A stretch of DNA of 64,000 nucleotides, taken from assembly GCA_902826815.1 (NCBI GenBank), contig CADEGF010000028.1, forward strand, positions 20,930-84,929. Direction: 5' to 3'. Below are positions 24,944-35,888 of the stretch, in pieces; positions within the stretch are counted from its first letter, which is position 1; each line of letters begins with the position of its first letter. A program made the position numbers and the translations under genes. The notes beneath the pieces were generated by a model. That model had not been told where the DNA came from and made no database searches. It saw only the letters and a list, made by a program, of their open reading frames with translations. Origin of the DNA: an uncultured Mycobacteriaceae bacterium (GTDB taxonomy: Bacteria; Actinomycetota; Actinomycetes; Mycobacteriales; Mycobacteriaceae).

Positions 24944-25983
24944 ATATCGACATGGCTGCACTGCACGCCATCGAGGCCGACAAGGGCATCACGGTGGATG
25001 TCGTCGTCGAGACCATCAAGTCCGCGTTGCTCACCGCCTATCGCCACACCGAGGGCCATGAAGCCGACGCGCGTATCGAGATCGATCGCAAGACCGGTGT
25101 GGTGCAGGTGCTGGCGCGCGAAACCGACGAAGACGGCAACGTCCTCAACGAATGGGATGACACCCCAGAGGGATTCGGCCGGATTGCGGCCACCACTGCG
25201 CGCCAGGTGATCCTGCAGCGGCTGCGCGATGCCGAGAACGAGAAGAACTACGGCGAGTTCTCCACCCGCGAGGGGGAGATCGTCGGTGGTGTCATCCAGC
25301 GTGACAGCCGCGCCAACGCCCGGGGCCTCGTCGTCGTCCGGATGGGTAGCGAGACGAAGGGCTCCGAGGGCGTGATTCCGTCGGCCGAGCAGGTCCCAGG
25401 CGAGAGCTACGAACACGGCGACAGGCTGCGTTGCTACGTCGTCGGTGTCTCCCGCGGCGCCCGCGAACCGCTGATCACGTTGTCGCGCACGCACCCCAAC
25501 CTGGTCCGCAAGCTGTTCTCGCTTGAGGTGCCCGAGATCGCCGACGGTTCCGTCGAGATCGTCGCGGTCGCGCGCGAGGCGGGACACCGGTCCAAGATCG
25601 CGGTGACGTCCCGCGCGCCCGGCCTCAACGCCAAGGGTGCATGCATCGGGCCGATGGGCCAGCGGGTGCGCAACGTGATGAGCGAGCTGTCCGGCGAGAA
25701 GATCGACATCATCGACTACGACGAGGACCCGGCCAAGTTCGTCGCCAACGCGCTGTCACCGGCCAAGGTGGTGTCCGTACAGGTCATCGACGAGGCCGGC
25801 CGCGCAGCGCGGGTGGTGGTGCCCGACTTCCAGCTGTCGCTGGCCATCGGCAAGGAGGGCCAGAACGCCCGTCTGGCCGCCCGGTTGACCGGTTGGCGGA
25901 TCGACATCAGAAGCGACGCGGCCGCCCCGCCGGAGGCCTCGCCGAGTCCCGGCGCGACACACGGCGCTGTGCACGACCGATAG
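24940..25983 (+). CDS. nusA: transcription termination/antitermination factor NusA
   Basis: 347 residues: an N-terminal RNA polymerase-binding domain ([20 protein letters not shown]), S1 domain (about 110-180, [19 protein letters not shown]), and two KH domains with [21 protein letters not shown] and [20 protein letters not shown]. No C-terminal acidic repeats, as in other actinobacteria. It modulates pausing, termination and rRNA antitermination. The ATG overlaps rimP (ATGA at 24940). Confidence 0.95.
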   Translation: MNIDMAALHAIEADKGITVDVVVETIKSALLTAYRHTEGHEADARIEIDRKTGVVQVLARETDEDGNVLNEWDDTPEGFGRIAATTARQVILQRLRDAENEKNYGEFSTREGEIVGGVIQRDSRANARGLVVVRMGSETKGSEGVIPSAEQVPGESYEHGDRLRCYVVGVSRGAREPLITLSRTHPNLVRKLFSLEVPEIADGSVEIVAVAREAGHRSKIAVTSRAPGLNAKGACIGPMGQRVRNVMSELSGEKIDIIDYDEDPAKFVANALSPAKVVSVQVIDEAGRAARVVVPDFQLSLAIGKEGQNARLAARLTGWRIDIRSDAAAPPEASPSPGATHGAVHDR

Positions 25984-25997
25984 CCGATTTCGGCCGG

Positions 25998-26027
25998 TTC
26001 GGTCCGCAGGAGCGCAGACGGTAGACT
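25998..26027 (+). promoter_or_regulatory. candidate leaderless promoter for ylxR-infB
   Basis: TTCGGT (25998-26003) and TAGACT (26022-26027) are separated by 18 bp, close to the mycobacterial SigA pattern. The -10 ends 5 nt before the ylxR GTG, so the transcript would start at or next to the start codon. It would let ylxR and infB be expressed apart from nusA. Confidence 0.45.
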
Positions 26028-26032
26028 CAGGC

Positions 26033-26392
26033 GTGATCCAGCGCGAGACTTCGGCTTCGCCGCATCGAAGTACGGATGGACCCGTACGGACGTGCGTCGG
26101 CTGCCGGAAGCGAGAGCTGGCCGTCGAACTGCTTCGGGTAGTTGCTGCGGGCGACGGGAATGGCAATTACGCCGTAACCGTTGACGCAGCGGGTAACCTG
26201 CCTGGGCGGGGCGCTTGGTTGCACCTTGACCAGCAGTGTTTGCGCGCAGCAATCCGACGGCGAGCATTCGCTCGAGCGTTGCGCATCACCGGCTCACCGG
26301 AAACATCCGCGGTGCTGGAGTACTTCGAATCATTCGAAGCGCCTCAACACCCGGCTACAGAACAGGCAGCGAAGAACATGAGCACACCGTGA
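26033..26392 (+). CDS. ylxR: YlxR (RnpM)-family RNA-binding protein
   Basis: 119 residues with the DUF448 signature [46 protein letters not shown]; length is normal apart from a short C-terminal tail. In other bacteria YlxR/RnpM binds the RNase P RNA. It sits between nusA and infB, its usual place. GTG 26033 is preceded by TAGACT and no ribosome site, which suggests a leaderless transcript. Ends 80 nt before infB. Confidence 0.88.
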   Translation: MIQRETSASPHRSTDGPVRTCVGCRKRELAVELLRVVAAGDGNGNYAVTVDAAGNLPGRGAWLHLDQQCLRAAIRRRAFARALRITGSPETSAVLEYFESFEAPQHPATEQAAKNMSTP

Positions 26393-26472
26393 AGTCCAGA
26401 CGATGACCATGCGTCATAGCTAAACCCGAGGCGCGGCCCTACCACCGCTGTCGCCTCTAAGACAGGAGAGAA

Positions 26473-29181
26473 GTGGCAGGCAAGGCCCGCGTACACGAGT
26501 TGGCTAAGGAACTCGGTGTAACCAGCAAGGAAGTACTCGCCCGACTGAGCGAACAGGGCGAATTCGTTAAATCCGCATCCTCCACGGTGGAGGCCCCCGT
26601 CGCGCGCAGGCTGCGCGAATCCCTCGGCGGACCGAAGCCCGCGGCGGAGAAGGCAAAGGCCGACGGCAATGGCGCGCCCGCCAAGAAGGCGCCCGCCAAG
26701 GCAGCACCCGCGCCGGAGGCGGCGCCGGCAGCAGCCAAGCCGGCAGCTCCGGCAGCCCCTGCGGCTCCGGCACCCGCCGAGCCCGAGCCAGAGGCGCCCG
26801 CACCCGCCGCGCCGGCGGCCGCACCCGCAGACGCGCCCGCGCGTCCCGGCCCGACCCCCGGTCCCAGGCCGGCAACGCCTGGCCCCAAGCCCGCACCGCG
26901 TACTCCGCGCGTCGGCAACAACCCGTTCTCGTCGGCGCAGCCGGTCGAGCGGGCCATTCCACGGCCACAGGCCCCCCGGCCCGGCGCCCCGCGTCCCGGC
27001 GGCGGCCCACGTCCCGGCGCTTCGCCAGGCAATATGCCGCCGCGTCCGGCCGGCGGCGCCCGGCCACGTCCAGGCGGTGGCCCTCGGCCAGCGGCGGGTG
27101 GTCGCGGTCCCGGCGGCGGTGCAGGCGGCGGAGGTCGTCCCGGCGGCGGTGGCGGCAACTACCGCACCGGTGGACCCGGCGGCGGTGGCGGTGCCCCGGC
27201 AGGCGGTGGCGGCGGCTACCGCGGTCGTCCCGGTGGCGGCGGTCGTCCCGGTCAGCGCGGCGGCGCAGCGGGTGCGTTCGGCCGTCCCGGCGGCGCACCA
27301 AAGCGCGGCCGTAAGTCGAAGAGGGCGAAACGCGCCGAGTACGAGAACATGCAGGCACCGGTCGTCGGTGGCGTGCGGTTGCCGCACGGCAACGGCGAGA
27401 CCATCCGACTGGCCCGCGGCGCATCGCTTTCGGATTTCGCCGAGAAGATCGACGCCAACCCGGCCGCGTTGGTGCAGGCGCTGTTCAACCTCGGCGAGAT
27501 GGTCACCGCTACCCAGTCGGTCGGCGATGACACGCTGGAGCTGCTCGGCAGCGAGATGAACTACAAGGTTCAGGTCGTGTCGCCCGAGGACGAGGACCGC
27601 GAGCTGCTCGAGTCCTTCGACCTCACCTACGGCGAGGACGAGGGCGACGAGTCCGATCTGGAGAGCCGCCCACCGGTGGTCACCGTGATGGGTCACGTCG
27701 ACCACGGCAAGACCCGACTGCTCGACACCATCCGCCAGGCCAACGTCCGCGAGGAGGAGGCCGGCGGCATCACCCAGCACATCGGCGCCTACCAGGTCGC
27801 GGTCGATTTCGACGGCGGCGAGCGGCTGATCACCTTCATCGACACCCCTGGTCACGAGGCGTTCACCGCCATGCGTGCCCGCGGCGCCAAGGCGACCGAC
27901 ATCGCGATCCTCGTCGTCGCGGCCGACGACGGCGTCATGCCGCAGACGGTGGAGGCCATCAACCACGCACAGGCGGCCGAGGTGCCGATCGTGGTTGCGG
28001 TCAACAAGATCGACAAGGAAGGTGCCGATCCGTCGAAGATCCGCGGCCAGCTGACCGAATACGGTCTGGTGCCAGAGGAGTTCGGCGGCGACACCATGTT
28101 CGTCGACATCTCCGCCAAGCAGGGCACCAACATCGCGGCGCTGGAGGAAGCGGTTCTGCTGACCGCCGACGCCGCCCTCGATCTGCGGGCCAACCCCGAG
28201 ATGGAGGCCCAGGGTGTCGCGATCGAGGCGCACCTGGACCGCGGTCGCGGACCGGTGGCCACCGTGCTTATCTCGCGCGGCACGCTGAAGGTCGGCGACT
28301 CGATCGTCGCAGGGGACGCCTACGGCCGCGTCCGCCGCATGGTCGACGAGCACGGCGAGGACGTGGAGGCGGCGCTGCCGTCGCGGCCGGTGCAGGTCAT
28401 CGGCTTCACGTCGGTCCCTGGTGCCGGTGACAACCTGCTCGTCGTCGACGAGGACCGCATCGCGCGGCAGATCGCCGACCGTCGCAGTGCGCGCAAGCGC
28501 AACGCGTTGGCCGCGCGCAGCCGCAAGCGGATCAGCCTCGAGGACCTGGATTCGGCGCTGAAGGAAACCAGCCAGCTGAACCTGATCCTGAAGGGCGACA
28601 ACGCAGGCACCGTCGAGGCGCTCGAGGAGGCCCTGCTTGGCATCCAGATCGACGACGAGGTGGAGCTGCGCGTCATCGACCGCGGCGTCGGCGGCGTCAC
28701 TGAGACCAACGTCAACCTGGCGTCGGCGTCGGATGCGGTGATCATCGGCTTCAACGTCCGTGCCGAGGGCAAGGCCACCGAGCTGGCCAACCGCGACGGC
28801 GTCGAGATCCGCTACTACTCGGTGATCTACCAGGCCATCGATGAGATCGAGAGCGCGCTGAAGGGCATGCTCAAGCCGATCTACGAGGAGAAGGAGCTGG
28901 GCCGCGCCGAGATCCGGGCGATCTTCCGGTCGTCCAAGGTCGGCAACATCGCCGGCTGCCTCGTCACCTCCGGTGTCATCCGCCGCAACTCCAAGGCGCG
29001 GCTGCTGCGCGACAGCGTCGTGGTCGCCGAGACCATGACCGTGTCCTCGCTGCGGCGAGAGAAGGACGACGTCACCGAGGTCCGCGACGGTTACGAGTGT
29101 GGTTTGACGCTGACGTACTCCGACATCAAGGAAGGCGACGTCATCGAGACCTACGAGCTCGTCGAGAAGGAACGGACGTGA
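26473..29181 (+). CDS. infB: translation initiation factor IF-2
   Basis: 902 residues. An IF2N domain ([20 protein letters not shown]) is followed by a long disordered stretch (about residues 55-285) very rich in Pro, Ala, Gly and Arg, including RPGGG repeats. Then come a second IF2N-like domain ([21 protein letters not shown]) and the GTPase domain with GHVDHGKT (about residue 406), [11 protein letters not shown] and [12 protein letters not shown]. Domains II-IV end at [10 protein letters not shown]. It places fMet-tRNA on the 30S subunit. GTG start with GACAGGAGAGAA upstream. The Pro/Gly/Arg-rich stretch also makes a very long open frame on the other strand, which is not a gene. Confidence 0.96.
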   Translation: MAGKARVHELAKELGVTSKEVLARLSEQGEFVKSASSTVEAPVARRLRESLGGPKPAAEKAKADGNGAPAKKAPAKAAPAPEAAPAAAKPAAPAAPAAPAPAEPEPEAPAPAAPAAAPADAPARPGPTPGPRPATPGPKPAPRTPRVGNNPFSSAQPVERAIPRPQAPRPGAPRPGGGPRPGASPGNMPPRPAGGARPRPGGGPRPAAGGRGPGGGAGGGGRPGGGGGNYRTGGPGGGGGAPAGGGGGYRGRPGGGGRPGQRGGAAGAFGRPGGAPKRGRKSKRAKRAEYENMQAPVVGGVRLPHGNGETIRLARGASLSDFAEKIDANPAALVQALFNLGEMVTATQSVGDDTLELLGSEMNYKVQVVSPEDEDRELLESFDLTYGEDEGDESDLESRPPVVTVMGHVDHGKTRLLDTIRQANVREEEAGGITQHIGAYQVAVDFDGGERLITFIDTPGHEAFTAMRARGAKATDIAILVVAADDGVMPQTVEAINHAQAAEVPIVVAVNKIDKEGADPSKIRGQLTEYGLVPEEFGGDTMFVDISAKQGTNIAALEEAVLLTADAALDLRANPEMEAQGVAIEAHLDRGRGPVATVLISRGTLKVGDSIVAGDAYGRVRRMVDEHGEDVEAALPSRPVQVIGFTSVPGAGDNLLVVDEDRIARQIADRRSARKRNALAARSRKRISLEDLDSALKETSQLNLILKGDNAGTVEALEEALLGIQIDDEVELRVIDRGVGGVTETNVNLASASDAVIIGFNVRAEGKATELANRDGVEIRYYSVIYQAIDEIESALKGMLKPIYEEKELGRAEIRAIFRSSKVGNIAGCLVTSGVIRRNSKARLLRDSVVVAETMTVSSLRREKDDVTEVRDGYECGLTLTYSDIKEGDVIETYELVEKERT

Positions 29182-29214
29182 TGAGCCGCCAGGCGAAGAA
29201 CAGAGCGCCTGGGT

Positions 29215-30694
<1,480 letters not shown>

Positions 30695-30711
30695 CGGCCG
30701 CCAGCGGCACC

Positions 30712-32046
30712 TTGGCTGACCCCGGCCAGAATCTTCCGGTCGCTCCCGCGACCGGCCGCCGCATCGCCGGGTTGGCGCTGCCCGCGCTCGGGGTGCTGGC
30801 CGCCGAACCCATCTACCTGCTTTTCGACCTGGCGATCGTCGGGCGGCTCGGCGCTGTCACCCTGGCAGGCCTCGCCATCGGCGGGCTGATTCTGAGCACG
30901 TTGAGTTCGCAGATGACATTCCTGTCCTACGGCACCACGGCGCGCTCGGCGCGTCTCTTCGGCGCGGGAAACCGTCCGGCCGCGGTCCGTGAAGGGGTGC
31001 AGGCCAGCTGGCTCGCCGTCGGGATCGGCGTGTTGGTCATCGCTGTGTTCCAGATCGTGGCGGTACCACTGGTTTCTGTGCTTGCGGCGGGCGGCGACAT
31101 CGCTTCGGCTGCCCTGCCGTGGGTGCGGATCGCGATATTCGGCGTGCCGGCAATCCTGATCTCGGCGGCAGGCAACGGCTGGATGCGCGGCGTGCAGGAC
31201 ACCATGAGACCGCTGCGCTACGTCGTCTTCGGGTTCGCCGTGTCGGCGGTGCTGTGCCCGCTGCTCGTGTACGGCTTGCTCGGCATGCCGCGTCTGGAAC
31301 TCGCCGGCTCGGCCATCGCCAACCTCGTCGGCCAATGGCTGGCGGCGCTGCTGTTCTGTCGCGCCCTTCTGGTCGAGCGGGTTCCGCTGCGAATCGAGCC
31401 GAAAGTGCTTCGCGCACAGGTGGTGATGGGTCGCGACCTCTTACTGCGGACGCTTGCGTTTCAGGCCTGCTTCGTCTCGGCCGGAGCCGTCGCCGCCCGC
31501 TTCGGTGCGGCTGCGGTCGCTGCCCACCAGGTGGTGCTGCAGTTGTGGAGTTTCCTTGCGCTGGTGCTGGACTCGCTTGCGATCGCGGCGCAGTCGCTGG
31601 TGGGTGCCGCGCTCGGAGCAGGCGAATTGGCGCACGCCAAGTCGGTCGCATGGCGGGTGACCATCTTCTCCGCCCTCGCCTCCGCGGTGCTGGCCGGTGT
31701 CTTCGCCGTCGGCGCGTCGGTGTTTCCGACCGTGTTCACCGATGACCGCTCCGTACTCGACGCCATCGGGGTGCCATGGTGGTTCATGGTCGCCCAATTG
31801 CCTGTCGCCGGAATCGTTTTCGCCCTCGACGGGGTGCTGCTCGGCGCGGGGGACGCGAAGTTCATGCGCAACGCGACGTTGGTCAGCGCGCTCGTCGGCT
31901 TCCTGCCGCTGATCTGGCTGTCGCTGATCTTCGGTTGGGGCCTGCTCGGCATCTGGTCGGGCCTGAGCACCTTCATGGTGCTGCGGCTCGTCTTCGTCGG
32001 CTGGCGCGCCTTCTCCGGTCGCTGGCTGGTGCCGGGAACGGCTTAG
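30712..32046 (+). CDS. dinF: MATE-family efflux transporter (DinF-like)
   Basis: 444 residues with 12 predicted membrane segments and MATE features: LALPALGVLAAEPIYLLFDL at the start, GNGWMRGVQDTMRPL (loop 4-5), GAAAVAAHQVVLQLWSFLALVLDS, and AAQSLVGAALGAGE. It is a cation/drug antiporter of the DinF branch; substrate unknown. TTG 30712 is the only plausible start that keeps the first membrane segment. It matches Rv2836c, the gene after nrnA in M. tuberculosis, so it ends the conserved block. Confidence 0.88.
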   Translation: MADPGQNLPVAPATGRRIAGLALPALGVLAAEPIYLLFDLAIVGRLGAVTLAGLAIGGLILSTLSSQMTFLSYGTTARSARLFGAGNRPAAVREGVQASWLAVGIGVLVIAVFQIVAVPLVSVLAAGGDIASAALPWVRIAIFGVPAILISAAGNGWMRGVQDTMRPLRYVVFGFAVSAVLCPLLVYGLLGMPRLELAGSAIANLVGQWLAALLFCRALLVERVPLRIEPKVLRAQVVMGRDLLLRTLAFQACFVSAGAVAARFGAAAVAAHQVVLQLWSFLALVLDSLAIAAQSLVGAALGAGELAHAKSVAWRVTIFSALASAVLAGVFAVGASVFPTVFTDDRSVLDAIGVPWWFMVAQLPVAGIVFALDGVLLGAGDAKFMRNATLVSALVGFLPLIWLSLIFGWGLLGIWSGLSTFMVLRLVFVGWRAFSGRWLVPGTA

Positions 32047-32162
32047 ATGCTGTTTGCGGGATCGCGTGTCGGCTCTGTCGGCTGGGTCACAGGTGAGAAC
32101 AGGAACACTGCGAGTCGTAGAAACTCTTATTCTCCTGACGCGCAATGGGCTTCGAGACTCGG

Positions 32163-32510
32163 TTACAGCGGCGCCATCTGTCGCGGTGGGTCGATCACCA
32201 CATTGGGCGGTCCGGTGAGGGTGCGGCGGCAAGCGCAACGTCCTCTGTGGAAACTGACGCTCCGAGGGCCACTGCGGCGACAGCGCCGCCGGTGCGACAG
32301 GTGCAGGCACCTCAACGGTCGGTTGCGGAGATGGCTGTGGATCGCTCATGGCCGGCATCACTGGCGGCGGTGCCGGGCTCTCGCTGGTCTGAACCAGCGC
32401 CACGGCGGCGGTGTCGGGCGACTGCAGCCACACCGTCGTCAGTCCAACCGCGGCGATCAGCGCCGCGGCGAACAGCGCGGCAGGAAGCTTCGAACTTAGG
32501 GTGTGCCAAG
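32163..32510 (-). pseudogene. decayed gene for a small Pro-rich anchored protein
   Basis: On the minus strand from about 32510 one frame reads KLPAALFAAALIAAVGLTTV followed by WLQSPDTAAVALVQ and a Pro-rich stretch (PAPPPVMPAMSDPQPSPQ), like the membrane anchor and linker of small mycobacterial surface proteins. It has no usable start codon after the in-frame stop upstream; the first is GTG 32433, after the anchor. The plausible C-terminus (GPPNVVIDPPRQMAPL, stop at 32163) lies in a different frame. At least one frameshift and loss of the start are needed, so I read it as degraded. Nothing else is seen in 32047-32495, a 449-nt stretch. Confidence 0.35.
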
Positions 32511-33548
32511 TACCACTGTCGTGGTCGCCGGATTACGGGCAGGAGCTGGATTTGGAGAATCGTCACGGACGGCATCGGTTTGTCCCTCGATCGTGATAGG
32601 CCGAGGCGCGCGGTCCAAGGTGAGGTCGGTCAGGCCCTTGGACGGTGACGACGAGCTTGCCGCGAGCATGGCGGGTCTCGGTCTTCTCAACGCCGTCAGT
32701 GCTTCGGCGAACGGGTAGACGTGCTCGAGGACCAACACGATGCGCCCAGCGGTGATGTCGTCGACCAAGGCCGCCTTCTCACCAGCGGTCTCGGCACGGT
32801 GCATGAACTGCTTCACCCGGATGCCGCGCTCAGACGGGCAGGTGTCGCCCGACACGGTGATCACCCGACCGCCGTCGCGCACGACGCTCTGGGCGGAAGG
32901 GGCGGTACCCGGCTGGATGGCCAGGGCGGCGTCGACGCCACCGGGCGTCCACGCTCGCACCTGATCGGGCCATTGGCCATCGCGGTAGTCGACGGCGCGC
33001 TCCGCGCCCATCGCTCGGAGATGGTCGTGGTTGGGCGCGGACGCCGATCCGACCACGCGTGCGCCGCGCTGCGCGGCCATCTGCATCACCAGGGAGCCGA
33101 TGGCGCCGGACGCGCCGGCCACGTAAAGGGTTTCACCGGGTTTCAGGTCGAGGGCGTGGATGCTCTCCAACGCGGTGCCGCCGGCTACGGGTATGCCGGC
33201 TGCAGTGGTGAAGTCGAGTCCGTCGGGCATCAGGCTGATGCCTGCTTGTTCGACCACCGCAGACTCGGCCCAGGTGCCGCCCTTGGGGTGCATGGCAGTG
33301 GACACCATCACCCGTGAGCCGACCTCGATGCCGATCACATCGGGTCCGACCGCAGCGACGACGCCCGCACCCTCGATGCCGATCACGTAGGGGAACGGTC
33401 CGTTCGGGGAGATGAAGTAGCGGTCGTGGATACCGACCCCGAAGGCCTCCATGGTCACCGCCACTTGGCCGACCTCCGCCTCGGGAGCGGGGATGTCGGC
33501 CAGCCTCACGGTCTGGGAGTCGGCATCGATCCTGACAAAGGCCTGCAT
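32496..33548 (-). CDS. MDR-family NAD(P)H oxidoreductase with frameshifted C-terminus
   Basis: 350 residues as read. GroES-like N-terminal domain (YVIGIEGAGVVAAVGPDVIG) and Rossmann domain (YVAGASGAIGSLVMQMAAQRGA, VVGSASAPNHDHLRAMGAERAVDY); catalytic zinc ligands are absent, so it belongs to the quinone-reductase branch. After FAEALTALRR the frame turns into Ser/Pro-rich nonsense. One base shift at 32682-32690 restores a family-like ending (EKTETRHARGKLVVTV) stopping at 32563. This is either a real frameshift that replaces about 40 residues with about 65 unrelated ones, or a sequencing error. The likely promoter TAGCTT (33555-33560) is 6 nt from the ATG, a leaderless pattern. Confidence 0.8.
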   Translation of the reverse strand: MQAFVRIDADSQTVRLADIPAPEAEVGQVAVTMEAFGVGIHDRYFISPNGPFPYVIGIEGAGVVAAVGPDVIGIEVGSRVMVSTAMHPKGGTWAESAVVEQAGISLMPDGLDFTTAAGIPVAGGTALESIHALDLKPGETLYVAGASGAIGSLVMQMAAQRGARVVGSASAPNHDHLRAMGAERAVDYRDGQWPDQVRAWTPGGVDAALAIQPGTAPSAQSVVRDGGRVITVSGDTCPSERGIRVKQFMHRAETAGEKAALVDDITAGRIVLVLEHVYPFAEALTALRRPRPAMLAASSSSPSKGLTDLTLDRAPRPITIEGQTDAVRDDSPNPAPARNPATTTVVLGTP

Positions 33549-33774
33549 ACGGTCAAGCTACCGGCGGGTCGGCGCATCGGGACAGTCTCATCGGTCGACG
33601 GGTCGCGAGTCCGACGAGATGCTGCAGTGGCAAGGGACAGAATCTGGGCGGAGATGAAACACGTTCGAGCTTTCGGAGGGTCGCGCAGCCGGCAATTGAG
33701 ACGACGATGCGCTCTCCGGACAGTTTTCGCGAAGTCGGTTGTGGGCGCCGCCGGCGCACGGAAGGATCGACGCG

Positions 33775-34230
33775 GTGAACAGGCTCGTCTATGGCGCCGC
33801 TGCGATGGCACTGGTGAGCCTGATCCAGATGCCGCAGGCAGCGGCAGAGCCTGAAACCGTCGGCACCGCCGTCAACGTGGTGATACACACATCGTTCGAG
33901 CAGACCGCCGATGCCGACCAATGTGTTGGGACCGGCGCCCTGGTCCCCGTCCGCCGAGGATCGTCGGTGGTCCTCCTGGAGGGATCGGTTTCGCCCGATG
34001 CACCCAAGGTGGCCGTCGGCCAGTTCTTCCGTTCCAGGCTCAACGATGGCGTGTGCCAGGTGCTGTACATAACCAGTGCACCCGTCATGGGAAGCTTCAA
34101 CGTTCAATTCGTCGGCCCTGGCGGCGAGCAGAGTTCAGTGTTCGGCCCGAACAGGTCCGAGCCCGTCACCGACCAGCCGGGCATCCAGCAGGTGGTTCAC
34201 ATCGACCTGGGGTTCGAGCCGCAGCCCTAG
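33775..34230 (+). CDS. small secreted protein of unknown function
   Basis: 151 residues from GTG 33775 (GAAGGATCG about 7 nt upstream). A Sec signal peptide is clear: NRLVYGAAAMALVSLI followed by QMPQAAAEP with cleavage after AAA. The mature part has two Cys (DQCVGTG and VCQVLYIT, probably one disulfide) and beta-rich segments such as SSVVLLEGSVSPDAPKV and VQFVGPGGEQSS. I do not recognise the family; it looks like the many small exported mycobacterial proteins. It is divergent from the MDR gene and its stop interlocks with the convergent methyltransferase stop (CTAG at 34227-34230). Confidence 0.7.
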   Translation: MNRLVYGAAAMALVSLIQMPQAAAEPETVGTAVNVVIHTSFEQTADADQCVGTGALVPVRRGSSVVLLEGSVSPDAPKVAVGQFFRSRLNDGVCQVLYITSAPVMGSFNVQFVGPGGEQSSVFGPNRSEPVTDQPGIQQVVHIDLGFEPQP

Positions 34231-34793
34231 CCGGCGACGCGCGCGATGACTCCCCAGCCGAACTCGGTGGTGCGCACATCAATATCGCTGAACCCGGCGG
34301 CGGAGAGGCGGGCGGGCAGGGTGGCCGGATCGACAGGGTTATAGGTGTCGCCCTCGTGATGCGCCGCGAGTTCCTCGCTGCCCAAACTGTCGCTGGCCAC
34401 CAGCGGGGCACCCGGTTGCAGCACGCGGGCGATCTCGGAGAACAGCCGATCCTGCAGATCGATGGTCGGCACGTGGTGCAGCATCGTGAAGCACGCCGCC
34501 CCGGAGAACCTGTCGTCGTCATAGGTGAGCGACGTCGCGTCGGCGTTGACGATCTCGACCGAAGGGAAGTCGGCGAAGCGATCGGTCAGCATGGCTGCCA
34601 GCTCGTCATCGATCTCGACCGACGTGAGCCGCGGCACCGCCCGGCTCAGTACGTCGGTGGTGGCGCCATAGCCCGGCCCGACCTCGAGCACATCGTCGCC
34701 GAGGTCGGTGTCGTTGAGCGCCCACGGCAGGATCACTTCCCGGATCGCCTGCCGCCACTCATCGCTGCCGCACTTCTCGTGTGCTTTGTTCAC
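34227..34793 (-). CDS. SAM-dependent methyltransferase
   Basis: 188 residues starting VNKAHEKCGSDEWRQAI, the N-terminus typical of a mycobacterial class I methyltransferase group. Motif I is DVLEVGPGYGATTDVLS, then TSVEIDDELAAML (acidic loop), and FSGAACFTMLHHVPTID (post-I). Substrate unknown. GTG 34793 is supported by this N-terminus; TAGGCT (34801-34806 on this strand) 7 nt upstream suggests a leaderless transcript. It is 20 nt downstream of the enoyl-CoA hydratase gene on the same strand. Confidence 0.82.
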   Translation of the reverse strand: MNKAHEKCGSDEWRQAIREVILPWALNDTDLGDDVLEVGPGYGATTDVLSRAVPRLTSVEIDDELAAMLTDRFADFPSVEIVNADATSLTYDDDRFSGAACFTMLHHVPTIDLQDRLFSEIARVLQPGAPLVASDSLGSEELAAHHEGDTYNPVDPATLPARLSAAGFSDIDVRTTEFGWGVIARVAG

Positions 34794-34813
34794 ACCCGGC
34801 AGCCTATGCGCGG

Positions 34814-35575
34814 TCAGCGCACCTGCGCACGGCCCCGCTGGATGACGGCGTCCCGATTGGCGGCGATGTCGTCTCCGCTCGCGGTATTCATCCACCTCCG
34901 CGCTGATGCCGCCTCGATCCAGAGACCCTGGTCGGTCTGCGACTCGTCGATGCGGTGATAGGACGCCAGCAGCGCCTGCACGGCCTTGGGATTGTTGCCG
35001 ACGATCGACGCGGCGATCCGCCGCGCCGCAGGTAGCAGCTCCTGGTGGGCGACCACCTCGGTGACCAGTCCGGCGCGCAGCGCGTCGGTGGCCGAAAGGT
35101 AGTCGCCGGTCAGGCTCATCCGGCGGGCCATGCCGACACCGACCTTCTGTGGCAGCCGCACCGACAGACCCCAGGTCGGCAGCAGCCCCACCCTGGCGTG
35201 GGTGTCGGCGAACCGGGCCAGTTCGGATGCGATCAGGACGTCGCAGTACAGCGCCAGCTCGAGCCCGCCGGTGACCGCGGCGCCGTTGATGGCGCCGATC
35301 ACCGGTTTGGTCATCGGCGGCCACTTCGGCGAGATATCGGGCAGCTCGGTGGTGTCGCCGAGCTCCTTGAGGTCAAGGCCCGCGCAGAACACGGGGTCGG
35401 CGCCGGTCAGGATGACGACGTCGACGGCGTCGTCGGCCTCGGCATCGCGCAACGCGGCGAAGAACTGTTTACGCAGCGCAGACGACAGCGCATTGCGCGA
35501 TTGCGGGCGGTTCAGCGTCAGGGTGCGCACCCGGTCTGTGGTCTCGATGAGCAGGACGTCACCAGCGTTCGTCAT
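34814..35575 (-). CDS. enoyl-CoA hydratase/isomerase family protein
   Basis: 253 residues of the crotonase family: LTLNRPQSRNALSSALRKQF, ADPVFCAGLDLKELGD (oxyanion loop 1), KPVIGAINGAAVTGGLELAL (oxyanion loop 2 with GGLEL), and ADTHARVGLLPTWGLSVRLP with the catalytic-region Glu position replaced by other residues in part of the family. It handles acyl-CoA double bonds in lipid or amino acid breakdown; exact substrate is unknown. It resembles EchA16 (Rv2831) in this neighbourhood. Its ATG is 22 nt from the ATG of the divergent DUF2277 gene. Confidence 0.85.
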   Translation of the reverse strand: MTNAGDVLLIETTDRVRTLTLNRPQSRNALSSALRKQFFAALRDAEADDAVDVVILTGADPVFCAGLDLKELGDTTELPDISPKWPPMTKPVIGAINGAAVTGGLELALYCDVLIASELARFADTHARVGLLPTWGLSVRLPQKVGVGMARRMSLTGDYLSATDALRAGLVTEVVAHQELLPAARRIAASIVGNNPKAVQALLASYHRIDESQTDQGLWIEAASARRWMNTASGDDIAANRDAVIQRGRAQVR

Positions 35576-35597
35576 GGCCTGAACCTATCGTGGACCC
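35576..35597. promoter_or_regulatory. 22-bp divergent leaderless promoter pair
   Basis: Between the start codons of the enoyl-CoA hydratase (35575, minus) and DUF2277 (35598, plus), the minus -10 reads TAGGTT (35582-35587) and the plus -10 reads TATCGT (35586-35591). Each is 6 nt from its own ATG, and they overlap by 2 bp. The two promoters could hardly be occupied together, which would tie the two genes' expression inversely. Confidence 0.5.
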
Positions 35598-35888
35598 ATG
35601 TGCCGAAACATCACCGAGCTGCGCGGGCTGGAACCGGCCGCGACCGACGAGGAAGTCGAGGCCGCCGCGCGGCAATACGTCAGGAAGGTCAGCGGCGTGA
35701 CGCGGCCGTCGGCGGCCAACGTCGATGCCTTCGAGGCCGCGGTCGCTGAGGTCACCGCCACGACCGCGCGGCTGCTGGCGTCCTTGCCGCCGCGAAAGCA
35801 GCCACCCAAGAGCGTTCCGCCGTTGCGGCGCCCCGAGGTGCGGGCCCGCATCGAGGCCCGAGCAGCCCAAGCCGCCGGCACGGGGTGA
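35598..35888 (+). CDS. DUF2277 protein
   Basis: 96 residues beginning MCRNITELRGLEPAATDEEV, the hallmark of DUF2277 (MCRNI-LR), followed by a helical AAARQYVRKVSGVTRPSAAN and a basic, Pro-containing tail (RKQPPKSVPPLRRPEVRAR). The family is of unknown function and common in actinobacteria. Its stop overlaps the GTG of the DUF1802 gene, so they form an operon. The start is leaderless with TATCGT 6 nt upstream. Confidence 0.8.
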   Translation: MCRNITELRGLEPAATDEEVEAAARQYVRKVSGVTRPSAANVDAFEAAVAEVTATTARLLASLPPRKQPPKSVPPLRRPEVRARIEARAAQAAGTG

